Shown here piece after piece: positions 1 to 8,726 of a stretch of 64,000 nt of DNA. Numbering within the stretch: position 1 is the first letter of the stretch; each line of letters starts with the position of its first letter. Under the pieces are notes generated by a model. That model saw nothing but the letters and a program-made list of their open reading frames with translations. It did not search any database and had not been told where the DNA came from. The position numbers and the translations under genes were made by a program. Source of the DNA: Streptantibioticus_A sp037034305 (GTDB taxonomy: Bacteria; Actinomycetota; Actinomycetes; Streptomycetales; Streptomycetaceae); contig JBAGJY010000001.1 of NCBI GenBank assembly GCA_037034305.1, forward strand, positions 1 to 64,000. Direction: 5' to 3'.

Positions 1-122
1 CCCGAACGCCAGCCCGAACGCGCCCCGCGCGCCAAGCGGTGCGACGCTGGGCGCAACACAGCCGAAACGGAGCGCGCGGGCCGCGGAACCCCCAACGCCA
101 GCGCGAGCGAAGAGGCGGAAGG

Positions 123-1271
123 ATGGGCGAAGAGGCCAGTGCCAACCACCGGTTGATGGCCGTAGTCGGGATTGCCCAGGCGGTGGCCACCGCGCAGACC
201 CCGCTGGACGTGGCGCGCGCGTCGATAGCCCGCGCGCGCACCGCCCTGGGCGGCTCGTTCGCCGCTGTCTCGGTCTGGGAGCGCGACCCCGGCTGGCTGC
301 GCGTCCTGGTCAACGACGGCGACCTCGCCCCCGGCGAGGCACCGCTCCCGGAGCACGAGACGTACCCCGTGCGTGACTTCCCGGACGTCGTGGAGTACCT
401 GCACCGCGAGTGGGCCAACGGCGGCGAGCCGCACGCCTGGGTGGAGACCGCCCATGGCCGGTCCGCCCGTACCGGCCCGTACGAGCACCAGCGGATGGAC
501 GACCTGAGCCGCAGGGGCCGCGGCTGCTGCATAGTCGCGCCGATCGTGCTGCACCACCGGGCCTGGGGCGAGCTGTACGTCGCCCGGCACCTCGACGCCC
601 CCGTGTTCGGCCGTGCGGAAGCCGACTTCGCGACCGTGCTCGCGGCGGTGATCGCCGCCGGTGTGGCGCAGACCGAGCGCCTTGAGGAGGTGCGCCGACT
701 GGCCTTCACCGATCCGCTGACCGGCCTGGCCAACCGCCGGGCGGTGGACACCCGGCTGGACGAGGCGCTGGCCCGGCACCGGGAGCAGGGCGTGGTGGTG
801 AGCCTGGTGGTCTGCGACCTCAACGGGCTGAAGCGGGTGAACGACAGCCTGGGCCACGAGGTCGGTGACCGGCTGCTGGTGGGGTTCGGCTCGGTGCTGT
901 CGATGTGCGGCTCGCGGCTGCCCGGCAGCCTCGCCGCCCGGCTCGGCGGCGACGAGTTCTGCCTGCTGGCGGAGGGCGCCGCCGCGGCCGACGTGGAGCG
1001 GGCCGCCGAGGAGCTGTGCGCCCGGGCCCGCTGGCTGGGCCTGGGCGACGGGGTGGCGGTCGGTATCGCCTCCACGGACAGCGACGCCGGTCCGGTGCGT
1101 ACCCCCCGGCGGCTGTTCCGGCTGGCGGACGCCGCCCAGTACCGCGCCAAGGCGGAACGCTCCGCCAAGCCCGTGGTCGCCGGGCGCTCGGTGGCCGAGC
1201 TGGCCGACGCGCCGCCGAGCGCACCGGCCGAGCGGCGCAGTTTTCGCGGCCGTCGGCAGTCCGACTCGTGA
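123..1271 (+). CDS. GAF-GGDEF protein, probable diguanylate cyclase (CdgE-like)
   Basis: Predicted cytoplasmic enzyme making cyclic di-GMP from two GTP, the signal that holds streptomycetes in vegetative growth. Residues about 10-185 look like a GAF sensor domain and residues about 190-350 form a GGDEF domain with an intact GGDEF signature at 275-279 and the upstream DPLTGLANRR block. The RxxD inhibitory site expected a few residues before GGDEF is not visible, so product feedback may be absent. The last 30 residues are Pro/Ser/Arg-rich. The ATG at 123 follows a purine-rich GAGGCGGAAGG; an in-frame upstream start at 39 would add a low-complexity Arg-rich leader and is less likely. It lies just before hutH, as CdgE does in S. 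coelicolor (from memory). Confidence 0.85.
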   Translation: MGEEASANHRLMAVVGIAQAVATAQTPLDVARASIARARTALGGSFAAVSVWERDPGWLRVLVNDGDLAPGEAPLPEHETYPVRDFPDVVEYLHREWANGGEPHAWVETAHGRSARTGPYEHQRMDDLSRRGRGCCIVAPIVLHHRAWGELYVARHLDAPVFGRAEADFATVLAAVIAAGVAQTERLEEVRRLAFTDPLTGLANRRAVDTRLDEALARHREQGVVVSLVVCDLNGLKRVNDSLGHEVGDRLLVGFGSVLSMCGSRLPGSLAARLGGDEFCLLAEGAAAADVERAAEELCARARWLGLGDGVAVGIASTDSDAGPVRTPRRLFRLADAAQYRAKAERSAKPVVAGRSVAELADAPPSAPAERRSFRGRRQSDS

Positions 1272-1298
1272 CAGCTAGCGATTCAGTCTTTAGGGTGC

Positions 1299-2879
1299 AT
1301 GAATATGGATATGCACAACGTGGTCTTGGGGCCGTCCGGAACAACCGCGGACGACGTGCTGGCCGTGGCCCGTGGCGCGGCCAGGGTCGAGCTGTCACAG
1401 CAGGCACTGGCCGGTATCGCCGCCTCACGTGCGGTCGTTGACGCGCTGGCCGCCAAGCCGGATCCGGTCTACGGGGTCTCCACCGGCTTCGGCGCGCTCG
1501 CCGTCATGCACATCGGCCCTGATCTACGGGCCCAGCTGCAGCGCTCCATCGTGCGCTCCCACGCCGCGGGGATGGGCCCGCGGGTGGAGCGCGAGGTGGT
1601 GCGGGCGCTGATGTTCCTGCGGCTGAAGACGCTGGCGTCCGGGCACACCGGCGTGCGGCCGGTGGTCGCCGAGACGCTGGCGGCGCTGCTGAACGCCGGG
1701 ATCACGCCCGTGGTCCACGAGTACGGTTCGCTGGGCTGCTCCGGCGACCTGGCGCCGCTGTCGCACTGCGCGCTCACCCTGATGGGCGAAGGCGACGCCG
1801 AGGGCCCGGACGGGGTGGTCCGGCCGTCCGCCGAACTGCTCGCGGAGCACGGCATCGAGCCGGTGGAGCTGCGCGAGAAGGAGGGCCTGGCACTGCTCAA
1901 CGGCACCGACGGCATGCTCGGCATGTTGCTGATGGCCTGCTCCGACCTGGCCAGGCTGTTCACCTGCGCCGACATCACCGCCGCGTTGTCGCTGGAGGCG
2001 CTGCTCGGCACCGACCGGGTGCTGGCGCCAGAACTGCACGCCATCCGCCCGCACCCCGGGCAGGCGGCCAGCGCCGAGAACATGCGCCGGGTGCTGGCCG
2101 GTTCCGGGCTGACCGGACACCACCAGAGCGGCTTCGCCGGTGAGTCGGCGGCGCCGCGGGTGCAGGACGCGTACTCGGTGCGCTGCGCACCGCAGGTCGC
2201 CGGTGCCGGTCGGGACACCCTCGCGCACGCCCGGCTGGTGGCGGAGCGGGAGTTGGCGTCCGCGGTCGACAACCCGGTGGTGCTGCCGGACGGCCGGGTG
2301 GAGTCCAACGGCAACTTCCATGGGGCGCCGGTGGGTTACGTGCTGGACTTCCTGGCGATCGCCGCGGCCGACCTGGGCTCGATAGCCGAACGCCGCACCG
2401 ACCGGCTGCTGGACAAGAACCGTTCGCACGGCCTGCCGCCGTTCCTCGCCGACGACCCGGGCGTCGACTCCGGCCTGATGATCGCCCAGTACACGCAGGC
2501 CGCGCTGGTCAGCGAGAACAAGCGGCTGGCGACACCCGCGTCCGCCGACTCCATCCCGTCGTCGGCGATGCAGGAGGACCACGTCTCGATGGGCTGGTCC
2601 GCGGCGCGCAAACTGCGGCACTCGGTCGACAACCTCACCCGCATCCTGGCGGTCGAGCTGGTCGCGGCGACCCGCGCGATCGAACTGCGTGAGCACGCCG
2701 GTACGGGGCTGGCCGCGGCGCCCGCCTCCCGCGCGGTGCTCGCGGCCACCCGCGAGGCGGGTGTGCGCGGTCCCGGCGAGGACCGCTTCCTGGCTCCGGA
2801 CCTGGCGGCCGCGGAGGTCTTCGTCCGCTCCGGCGGGCTGGTGCGCGCCGCGGAGTCGGTGACCGGTCCGCTGGCGTAG
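1299..2879 (+). CDS. hutH: Histidine ammonia-lyase
   Basis: Converts L-histidine to urocanate plus ammonia, the first step of histidine degradation, in the cytoplasm. The protein is 526 residues, close to the usual 500-515. The cofactor loop reads GSLGCSGDLAPL, so the MIO prosthetic group would form from Cys147-Ser148-Gly149 rather than Ala-Ser-Gly; Cys is tolerated at this place in the family. The QEDHVSMG segment and the NGNFHG motif, both near the active site, are present. Three in-frame ATGs lie within 13 bases at 1299, 1305 and 1311. The first follows AGGG at close spacing; 1305 would match homologues as I recall them. No other hut genes are nearby. A strong hairpin follows the stop. Confidence 0.95.
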   Translation: MNMDMHNVVLGPSGTTADDVLAVARGAARVELSQQALAGIAASRAVVDALAAKPDPVYGVSTGFGALAVMHIGPDLRAQLQRSIVRSHAAGMGPRVEREVVRALMFLRLKTLASGHTGVRPVVAETLAALLNAGITPVVHEYGSLGCSGDLAPLSHCALTLMGEGDAEGPDGVVRPSAELLAEHGIEPVELREKEGLALLNGTDGMLGMLLMACSDLARLFTCADITAALSLEALLGTDRVLAPELHAIRPHPGQAASAENMRRVLAGSGLTGHHQSGFAGESAAPRVQDAYSVRCAPQVAGAGRDTLAHARLVAERELASAVDNPVVLPDGRVESNGNFHGAPVGYVLDFLAIAAADLGSIAERRTDRLLDKNRSHGLPPFLADDPGVDSGLMIAQYTQAALVSENKRLATPASADSIPSSAMQEDHVSMGWSAARKLRHSVDNLTRILAVELVAATRAIELREHAGTGLAAAPASRAVLAATREAGVRGPGEDRFLAPDLAAAEVFVRSGGLVRAAESVTGPLA

Positions 2880-2884
2880 CGGGC

Positions 2885-2912
2885 GCCGCGCGCCGTCGCG
2901 GCGGCGCGCGGC
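2885..2912. terminator. Hairpin between convergent hutH and LADTG gene
   Basis: GCCGCGCGCCG at 2885-2895 pairs perfectly with its complement at 2902-2912, giving an 11-bp G/C stem and 6-nt loop. There is no T-tract, as is usual for actinobacterial terminators. It lies between two convergent genes and could serve both. Confidence 0.6.
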
Positions 2913-2926
2913 CCGCTCAACCGGCC

Positions 2927-3226
2927 TCAGGCGAGCGGGATCGTCCGTCGCCGTGAGGCGACCAGCAGTGCCGCACCGGCGGCGAGGAACGACGCACCGC
3001 CCACCAGGTACGGCGTGGTGTTGACGCTGCCGGTGTCCGCCAGATTCATGGTGTCGGCCGCCCTGCGCTCGCCCACGGCGGTCGTGCGTACCGCGGCCGC
3101 CGTGTGATGGTGCGTGCCCCCCTGCCGGGCGGGCATCGTGGCCGACGCCGAGGGGACGAAACAGAGGGCGGCGAGCAGGCCGCCCGCGAGGGCCGTGGTG
3201 GTGGTGAGCGATCGGCGCGAGGCCAT
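2927..3226 (-). CDS. Small cell-wall-anchored peptide with LADTG sorting signal
   Basis: 99-residue secreted protein. Residues 1-29 are a signal peptide (Arg-rich start, hydrophobic core, probable cleavage after SASA). A short His/Ala/Thr segment with a THHHT run follows, then the sorting signal LADTG, a hydrophobic segment and an RRR-containing tail. LAXTG is the motif used by actinobacterial class E sortases, so the product is probably attached covalently to peptidoglycan, leaving only about 35 exposed residues. The ATG at 3226 has a clear AAGGGGG site upstream; longer in-frame extensions lack one. No sortase gene is in the window. The function of the exposed peptide is unknown. Confidence 0.75.
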   Translation of the reverse strand: MASRRSLTTTTALAGGLLAALCFVPSASATMPARQGGTHHHTAAAVRTTAVGERRAADTMNLADTGSVNTTPYLVGGASFLAAGAALLVASRRRTIPLA

Positions 3227-3371
3227 GGAACCCCCTTGCGAATACGGCGACTTCACCGTGGCCCCGATGGTAGTGAGATTTCCCGACCGCGGAAAAGTGC
3301 CGTGGTGATACCGGGCGTTCGCCCGCCGTGTCCGACCACGCTCCGCTGCCGCTGCGCCTACTCTCCGTCGC

Positions 3372-3719
3372 ATGACTACGGAGCACGACAGCAGCGGCAC
3401 CGACGAGACCCCGGCCCGGTACATCCGGCTCCAGGTGGACCTGGTCATGGAGATCATCGACAGCGAGGAGCTGACCCGGGCCGCGGTGGAGCAGATCGAC
3501 GGCGACGAGCTGATGCCGGACGACGAGCGCGTCCACGCCAGGGATGCCGTCCAGCGGGACGAGGCGGAGGCGCTGGCCTATCTCATCGATCCGTTCGGCC
3601 TGGTCAACGGTGTCTCCGGGATCGAACTCGTACAGGCGTCATGGAGTAGCGCGCACACCGAGTACGACCCGGAGGCCGACGACTGGGACCTGTACGAGGA
3701 GGCGCTGGGCGAGGAGTAG
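3372..3719 (+). CDS. Acidic conserved hypothetical protein
   Basis: 115-residue strongly acidic soluble protein with no signal peptide or membrane segment. The C-terminal 25 residues are almost all Asp/Glu/Trp/Tyr (ending EEALGEE). I do not recognise the family. The ATG has no ribosome-binding site; TACTCT at 3359-3364 lies 7 nt before it, the geometry of a -10 box for a leaderless transcript. It lies alone between the divergent LADTG gene and the L,D-transpeptidase gene. Third-position G/C is strong, so it is likely a real gene. Confidence 0.65.
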   Translation: MTTEHDSSGTDETPARYIRLQVDLVMEIIDSEELTRAAVEQIDGDELMPDDERVHARDAVQRDEAEALAYLIDPFGLVNGVSGIELVQASWSSAHTEYDPEADDWDLYEEALGEE

Positions 3720-3850
3720 GCAGACGTTCCGGAACGGCCCCGGTCGCTTCCGGAGCGTGGCATTCCTCACAGTCCGTTGTGGGGCGCAACGGACGTAACG
3801 GGGGTAGGTGTCTCCATCCGTACGAGATGTGTCAACGGATGGAGATAGGT

Positions 3851-5110
3851 GTGAAGTCGCCGCAGAGCGGTACCGGTGCCGCCCCTGAGCAGCGCCGCGG
3901 GCGCGGTGCCCGCCGCAGGCTGGCCGCGGTGTCCGTGATGGCTGGCGGTGCGCTGCTGCTCACCGCGTGCGGGGGGCCGGGCTCCGCGGAGTCCGAGGCG
4001 GCCGCGGCGGACGCGGCCGCCGCCAAGGACGCCTCGGCCGCCAGGATCGCCATCTCGCCCAAGGACAAGGCGACCAACGCCGGTATCAGCAACGACGCCA
4101 AGGTCTTGGTGAGCGACGGCACCCTGACCAGGGTGTCGATGACCGAGGTCGACGGCGGCAAGACGGTGCCCGGCAGGATATCCGCCGACGGCAGGAGCTG
4201 GAAGCCGGACAACAGGCTGGCCCGGGCCACCGCGTACCGGATCTCGGCCACCGCGAAGGACGCCAACGGCCGTCCGGCCACCGCCAATTCGACGTTCACC
4301 ACGGTCTCGCAGGCGAACAGCTTCATCGCCTACTACACGCCGGACGACAGCTCCACCGTCGGCGTGGGCATGCCGGTCTCGATCAACTTCGACAAGGCGA
4401 TCACCAACAAGAAGGACGTCCAGTCCCACATCAAGGTCAGCTCCAGCAGCGGCCAGGAGGTGGTCGGCCACTGGTTCGGCGGCCAGCGCCTGGACTTCCG
4501 CCCGCAGGACTACTGGAAGGCCGGATCCACCGTCACCCTGAAGCTGGACCTGGACAACGTGCGGGGCGCCCAGGGGATCAGCGGTGTGCAGAACAAGACC
4601 GTCAACTTCCACATCGGTCACTCCCAGGTCTCCACGGTCGACGTGAACACCCAGACCATGACGGTGGTTCGGGACGGCAGGACCATCAAGACCATCCCCG
4701 TCTCCACTGGCAGCCCCGAACACCCCACGTACAACGGGCAGATGGTGGTCTCGGAGAAGTTCGCGACCACGCGGATGGACGGCAAGACGGTCGGCTTCGG
4801 CGGTGAGTACGACATCCCGGACGTGCCGCACGCCATGCGGCTGAGCGCCTCGGGCACGTTCATCCACGGCAACTACTGGTCCGACAGGTCCGTCTTCGGC
4901 TCCACGGCCACCAGCCACGGCTGCATCGGCCTGAGCGACGTACGCGGTGGCGGCGACCCCGGCACGAACGCTTCGTGGTTCTTCAACAACTCCCAGGTAG
5001 GCGACCTGGTCGTGGTGAAGAACTCCCACGACAGCACCGTCGCCCCCGACAACGGCCTCAACGGCTGGAACATGTCCTGGACCAACTGGAAGGCGGGCAG
5101 CGCGCTGTAG
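3851..5110 (+). CDS. L,D-transpeptidase lipoprotein (YkuD domain)
   Basis: Makes 3-3 crosslinks in peptidoglycan outside the membrane. With the GTG at 3851, served by GGAG at 3841-3844, the protein has 419 residues. It begins with an Arg-rich n-region and a lipobox LLTAC, so Cys40 is the probable lipidated residue. Residues about 65-260 match the Ig-like module pair of mycobacterial LdtMt2-type enzymes. The C-terminal YkuD domain carries the catalytic signature with conserved His and SHGCIGL, with catalytic Cys358; Gly replaces the usual Arg in SHGCIRL. The C-terminus is Trp-rich (GWNMSWTNW), as in other actinobacterial Ldts. A hairpin terminator follows at 5227. Confidence 0.93.
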   Translation: MKSPQSGTGAAPEQRRGRGARRRLAAVSVMAGGALLLTACGGPGSAESEAAAADAAAAKDASAARIAISPKDKATNAGISNDAKVLVSDGTLTRVSMTEVDGGKTVPGRISADGRSWKPDNRLARATAYRISATAKDANGRPATANSTFTTVSQANSFIAYYTPDDSSTVGVGMPVSINFDKAITNKKDVQSHIKVSSSSGQEVVGHWFGGQRLDFRPQDYWKAGSTVTLKLDLDNVRGAQGISGVQNKTVNFHIGHSQVSTVDVNTQTMTVVRDGRTIKTIPVSTGSPEHPTYNGQMVVSEKFATTRMDGKTVGFGGEYDIPDVPHAMRLSASGTFIHGNYWSDRSVFGSTATSHGCIGLSDVRGGGDPGTNASWFFNNSQVGDLVVVKNSHDSTVAPDNGLNGWNMSWTNWKAGSAL

Positions 5111-5226
5111 CGCTCCCGGCGGGTCGCGGTCTGGTACGGCCCGCCGTGCGCGGCTCCTCCAGCAACACGGCCAGCACCGCAGCAACCGTTCGATGCGCTG
5201 CGGGGCTCCCGTACCGCCGCATCGCT

Positions 5227-5246
5227 CCCGGGGCGCACGCCCCGGG
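5227..5246 (+). terminator. Terminator after L,D-transpeptidase gene
   Basis: CCCGGGGC (5227-5234), a GCAC loop and GCCCCGGG (5239-5246) make a perfect 8-bp stem, followed by GGCATTCTC. It lies 117 nt after the stop and separates this gene from the ABC transporter. Confidence 0.65.
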
Positions 5247-5361
5247 GGCATTCTCATGTCTGTTTCATGCGGGACTCACACCGCCCTAACGGCTGGTTCC
5301 TACCATTTCGCCGTCAGTCTCCCCATGGCTCCGCTCGCGGGGCGCCGACGGCGAGGGCCGG

Positions 5362-6741
5362 ATGTTCTTCACCTACCTGCGGCGTGAGCTGCGCCGCCGC
5401 GCGCGGGCGGCGTTGGCCATCGCCCTGGGGCTCGCCGTCGGCATCGGTGCGGTGGTCGCCGTCTCCTGCGTCGCCACCGGCACCCGACAGGCCAAGGGCA
5501 AGATCGTCCAGTCCCTCTACGGCCGCGGCACCGACCTGACCGTCACCACCGCGGACACCACGCCCAAGGCGAACGCCACGGCGCGGCAGGCCACTTCGGC
5601 CGACGGCGGCGGCCACGTGACGGTACAGGGCGGCCGGTCACTGGACTCCGGCGTGGTCAGCCGGGTCCGCGCGCAGCACGGTGTCGCCGACGCGGCGGGC
5701 GGGCTCGGCCTGCGGATCGTCACCGGCGGCGGCTCCCGGGGCCACGCCCAGCCACTCCCGGCTGGCGCCGACGCCACCGGCGAGATCAACGGCCAGCACG
5801 GCTTCGGCGGCTACGGCGGCGTCACCCCCGGCGGCTCGGCGGGCGGCGGCCGAGCCAGCACCGACGACTACCGCGCGTACGGCGTCGACGTCTCCAAACC
5901 CGGCATCGGACCCCTGACCGCCCTCACGATCACCAGCGGTACGGGCTTCAGCACCACACAGACCGACGACCAGGTCGCCGTGGTGGACCGCGACTACGCC
6001 CGGCGCGCCAGCCTGTCCGTCGGCAGGTCGCTCACCGTGCACGGCAGCACCTTCAAGATCATCGGCATCGCCGCCGCGGCGGCACCGACCGCCGAGGTCT
6101 ACCTTCCGCTGCACCGGGCCCAGACCCTCGCCAACGCCCCCGGCAAGATCAGCACGGTCTACGTCCGGGCCACCGACCCCCGGCACCTCGACACCGTCAA
6201 GTCCGCGATCCTGCACGACATTCCGGGCACCCGCGTCACCACCTCCGCCGAGGCCTCCGAGACCGTGCGCGGGTCGCTGTCCACCGCCGCGAGATTCACC
6301 TCGACCGCGGGGCGCTGGCTGGCGCTCGCCGTGCTGGCCGCCGCGTTCCTGGCGGCCGGGCTGCTCACCTGGGCCTCGGTCGCCCGCCGGACGGGCGAGT
6401 TCGGCACGCTGCGCACGCTGGGCTGGAGCAGCGGCCGGGTGATCCGCCAGGTGGTGGGCGAGGCGCTGGTCAGCGGTCTGCTCGGCGGCGCGCTCGGCAT
6501 CGCGCTCGGCCTGGCGGCGGCATACGCCGTCACCACGGTGAGCCCCACGCTCACCGCCCAGGTGGACAGCCTCGGCAGGGCGCCGCACATCGCGCTGACC
6601 GCGCCCGTCGACGCCACCACCCTCGCGATGGCCGGCGCCCTCGCCGTCGGCGGCGCTCTGGTCGCGGCGGGCTTCGGCGGCTGGCGGGCCTGGCGGCTGC
6701 GGCCCGCGGACGCCCTGCGCCGCGTCGAGCGGCACCCGTGA
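5362..6741 (+). CDS. ABC transporter permease, FtsX/MacB family
   Basis: 459-residue membrane subunit of an ABC transporter, translocating or releasing an unknown substrate together with the ATPase encoded 22 nt downstream. One N-terminal membrane segment (about 15-37) is followed by a large extracytoplasmic Gly/Thr-rich MacB-PCD-like domain (about 40-310). Three C-terminal segments (about 318-340, 368-395, 415-440) form the FtsX domain. MacB-type permeases usually work as dimers. The start at 5362 follows GAGGGCC. The C-terminus ends RLRPADALRRVER, a conserved coupling region of this family. No regulator is adjacent. Confidence 0.85.
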   Translation: MFFTYLRRELRRRARAALAIALGLAVGIGAVVAVSCVATGTRQAKGKIVQSLYGRGTDLTVTTADTTPKANATARQATSADGGGHVTVQGGRSLDSGVVSRVRAQHGVADAAGGLGLRIVTGGGSRGHAQPLPAGADATGEINGQHGFGGYGGVTPGGSAGGGRASTDDYRAYGVDVSKPGIGPLTALTITSGTGFSTTQTDDQVAVVDRDYARRASLSVGRSLTVHGSTFKIIGIAAAAAPTAEVYLPLHRAQTLANAPGKISTVYVRATDPRHLDTVKSAILHDIPGTRVTTSAEASETVRGSLSTAARFTSTAGRWLALAVLAAAFLAAGLLTWASVARRTGEFGTLRTLGWSSGRVIRQVVGEALVSGLLGGALGIALGLAAAYAVTTVSPTLTAQVDSLGRAPHIALTAPVDATTLAMAGALAVGGALVAAGFGGWRAWRLRPADALRRVERHP

Positions 6742-6763
6742 CCCCACACCCACGGAGCGAGGC

Positions 6764-7450
6764 ATGTACACACTGACCGGCGTATCCAAGCGCTACCGAC
6801 GCGGCGACGCCACCATCGACGCGCTGACCGGCGTCGACCTGGCGATCGAGGACGGCGGCCAACTCGTCGTCCAGGGGCCCGCGGGCGGCGGCAAGACCAC
6901 CCTGCTCCAACTGCTCGGCGGACTGGACCGCCCCACCGAGGGCAGCGTCGAACTCGACGGCACCGACCTCGCCCGGCTGCCCGAGGCGCGGCTGACCCGA
7001 CTGCGCAGCGAGAGCATCGGCTTCGTGTTCCGCACCGGCAACCTCATCGCGTCCCTGACCGCCCTGGAGAACGTCGAGACCGCCCTGGTCCCGCTGGGCC
7101 TGTCCGCGACGCGGCGCCGCCAACAGGCCACCGATGCACTGGAGTCGGTGGGGCTGGCGGAACACCGTGGCGCGCTGCCCGCCGTACTGTCCCGCAGCCA
7201 GCGGCAACGGGTGGCGGTCGCCAGGGCGTTGGTGAAGCGGCCCAGGGTGCTGCTCGCCGACGAGCCGACCGGCGACCTCGACGCGGCGGACCGGGACGAG
7301 GTGATGGCACTGATGGAAGGGCTGTGGCGGGAGCTGGGCCTGACGTTCGTGGTGATCACCCATGACTCCGCGGTCGCCCGGCGCGCACCCCGGCTGGCCA
7401 CCGTCAGGAAGGGCCGGGTGGAAGTGGAGGACCGCGGGTCAGCGGTGTGA
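6764..7450 (+). CDS. ABC transporter ATP-binding protein (LolD/MacB type) with degenerate motifs
   Basis: 228-residue ATPase partner of the permease just upstream (same operon, 22-nt gap). Walker A reads GPAGGGKTT, Walker B VLLADEPTGDLD and the H-loop VITHD, all consistent with ATP hydrolysis. Two normally invariant elements differ: the Q-loop glutamine is replaced by Arg (GFVFRTGNL instead of GFVFQ), and the signature LSGGQ reads LSRSQ. The nucleotide sites may therefore be slow or regulatory, or drive a pump of the mechanotransmission type. Otherwise it aligns along its full length with LolD-like ATPases, with no frameshift. Confidence 0.85.
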   Translation: MYTLTGVSKRYRRGDATIDALTGVDLAIEDGGQLVVQGPAGGGKTTLLQLLGGLDRPTEGSVELDGTDLARLPEARLTRLRSESIGFVFRTGNLIASLTALENVETALVPLGLSATRRRQQATDALESVGLAEHRGALPAVLSRSQRQRVAVARALVKRPRVLLADEPTGDLDAADRDEVMALMEGLWRELGLTFVVITHDSAVARRAPRLATVRKGRVEVEDRGSAV

Positions 7451-7464
7451 TCCCGGCGGTCCGC

Positions 7465-8658
7465 TCAAGGGGTGAGCCGACCGATGTACAGCTCGCAGAA
7501 CGCCGTGGCGGCGGCCGGGGACTCCAGCAGCCGCCGCAGCCGGGCCTCGGCGGTGCGGGCCTGGAACGGGTCGGGGTCCGTCGCCCCGTGCAGCACGTCG
7601 GCGAACCACTGCGAGAACTCCTGGTACTGCCACACCCGGCGCAGGCACCGCGCCGAGTACCCGGCCAGCGCGGACCCGTCGCCGTCCCGCAGCCGTGCGG
7701 TCAGCGCCGCGGCGAGCGCGAACGCGTCGTGGAGCGCGAGGTTCATGCCCTTCGCGCCGATCGGCGCCACCAGATGCGCGCTGTCCCCGGCGAGGTACAG
7801 CCTGCCGTACGACATCGGCTCCACGACGTAGTTGTGCATGTCGAGCACCTGCCGTTCGACGATGCGGCCCTCGGTGATCGGCGCGCCCGGCACCGCCAGC
7901 CGGGTGTGCAGTTCCCGCCACACACGTTCGTGGCTCCAGTTCGCGGCGTCGTCGCCGGGCGGGCACTGCAGGTAGAAGCGGGTGATCTGCGGGGTGCGGG
8001 CCATATGGGCGGCGAAGCCGCGCGGATGGATGCCGAAGACGACCCCGTCGGCGGACGGCGGCGCCTCGACGAGCAGCGCCAGCCAGCCGATTCCGTAGTC
8101 ACGGCTGGCGAACACCGTCTCGTCGGCCGGTATGTGCCGTCGGCTGACCCCGCGCGCACCGTCGCAACCGGCGACGTACCCGCACTCGACGCGGTGCCGC
8201 CGCCCGCTGGCCGGATCGGTGTACGTGACGAAGGGGCGGTCGGTGGTGAGGTCGTGCAGCCGCACGTCGTCGACCTCGAACCGGATGTCGCCGCCGAGCT
8301 TGTCCGCGTAGTTGGCGACCAGGTCGGTCACCAACTCCTGCTGCGGATAGACGAAATGGTGCTGACCGGTCAGCTCGGCGTAGCGGACGTGGTGCCGCCC
8401 GGCGTCGAACCGGAACTCGAACGAGCCGTGCCGACCGGCCTGTTGGAGCAGCCGCCCGGCCAGCCCGTGCCGCTCCAGTTCGCGCACCGCCCCCTCCTCC
8501 AGGAACCCGGCGCGCGGATGCCGCTCGATGAACTCCCGGCTGCGCGCCTCCAGCACCACGCAGTCAACTCCACGCTGCCGCAGCAGGTTGGCGGTGGCCA
8601 GTCCGGCGGGTCCGGCACCGACGACGGCGACCTGGGTACGGGTGGTTAGCGTGGTCAT
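7465..8658 (-). CDS. pobA: FAD-dependent aromatic hydroxylase, 4-hydroxybenzoate 3-monooxygenase type
   Basis: 397-residue cytoplasmic flavoprotein predicted to convert 4-hydroxybenzoate plus NADPH and O2 to protocatechuate. The N-terminal dinucleotide fold VVGAGPAGLA is intact. RAGFLEEGAVRELERHGL matches the substrate-domain block of PobA, GYVAGCDGARGVSR is the DG motif, and YLAGDSAHLVAPIGAKGMN is the second FAD motif. Length agrees with PobA (about 394). The ATG at 8658 is preferred; an in-frame ATG at 8676 adds six residues. No protocatechuate pathway genes or IclR/AraC regulator lie next to it, so the substrate is inferred from family only. Confidence 0.85.
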   Translation of the reverse strand: MTTLTTRTQVAVVGAGPAGLATANLLRQRGVDCVVLEARSREFIERHPRAGFLEEGAVRELERHGLAGRLLQQAGRHGSFEFRFDAGRHHVRYAELTGQHHFVYPQQELVTDLVANYADKLGGDIRFEVDDVRLHDLTTDRPFVTYTDPASGRRHRVECGYVAGCDGARGVSRRHIPADETVFASRDYGIGWLALLVEAPPSADGVVFGIHPRGFAAHMARTPQITRFYLQCPPGDDAANWSHERVWRELHTRLAVPGAPITEGRIVERQVLDMHNYVVEPMSYGRLYLAGDSAHLVAPIGAKGMNLALHDAFALAAALTARLRDGDGSALAGYSARCLRRVWQYQEFSQWFADVLHGATDPDPFQARTAEARLRRLLESPAAATAFCELYIGRLTP

Positions 8659-8726
8659 CCGTGTGCGAGCCTTCATCCTGGTGGGGGCATGTCAGCGGGG
8701 AAGTATGCCGTAGGAGGGGAAACACG

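Noticed and set aside
1524..3536. Long minus-strand open frame opposite hutH
   Set aside because: Low-complexity Arg/His/Gly translation, antisense to hutH, no domain or ribosome-binding site.
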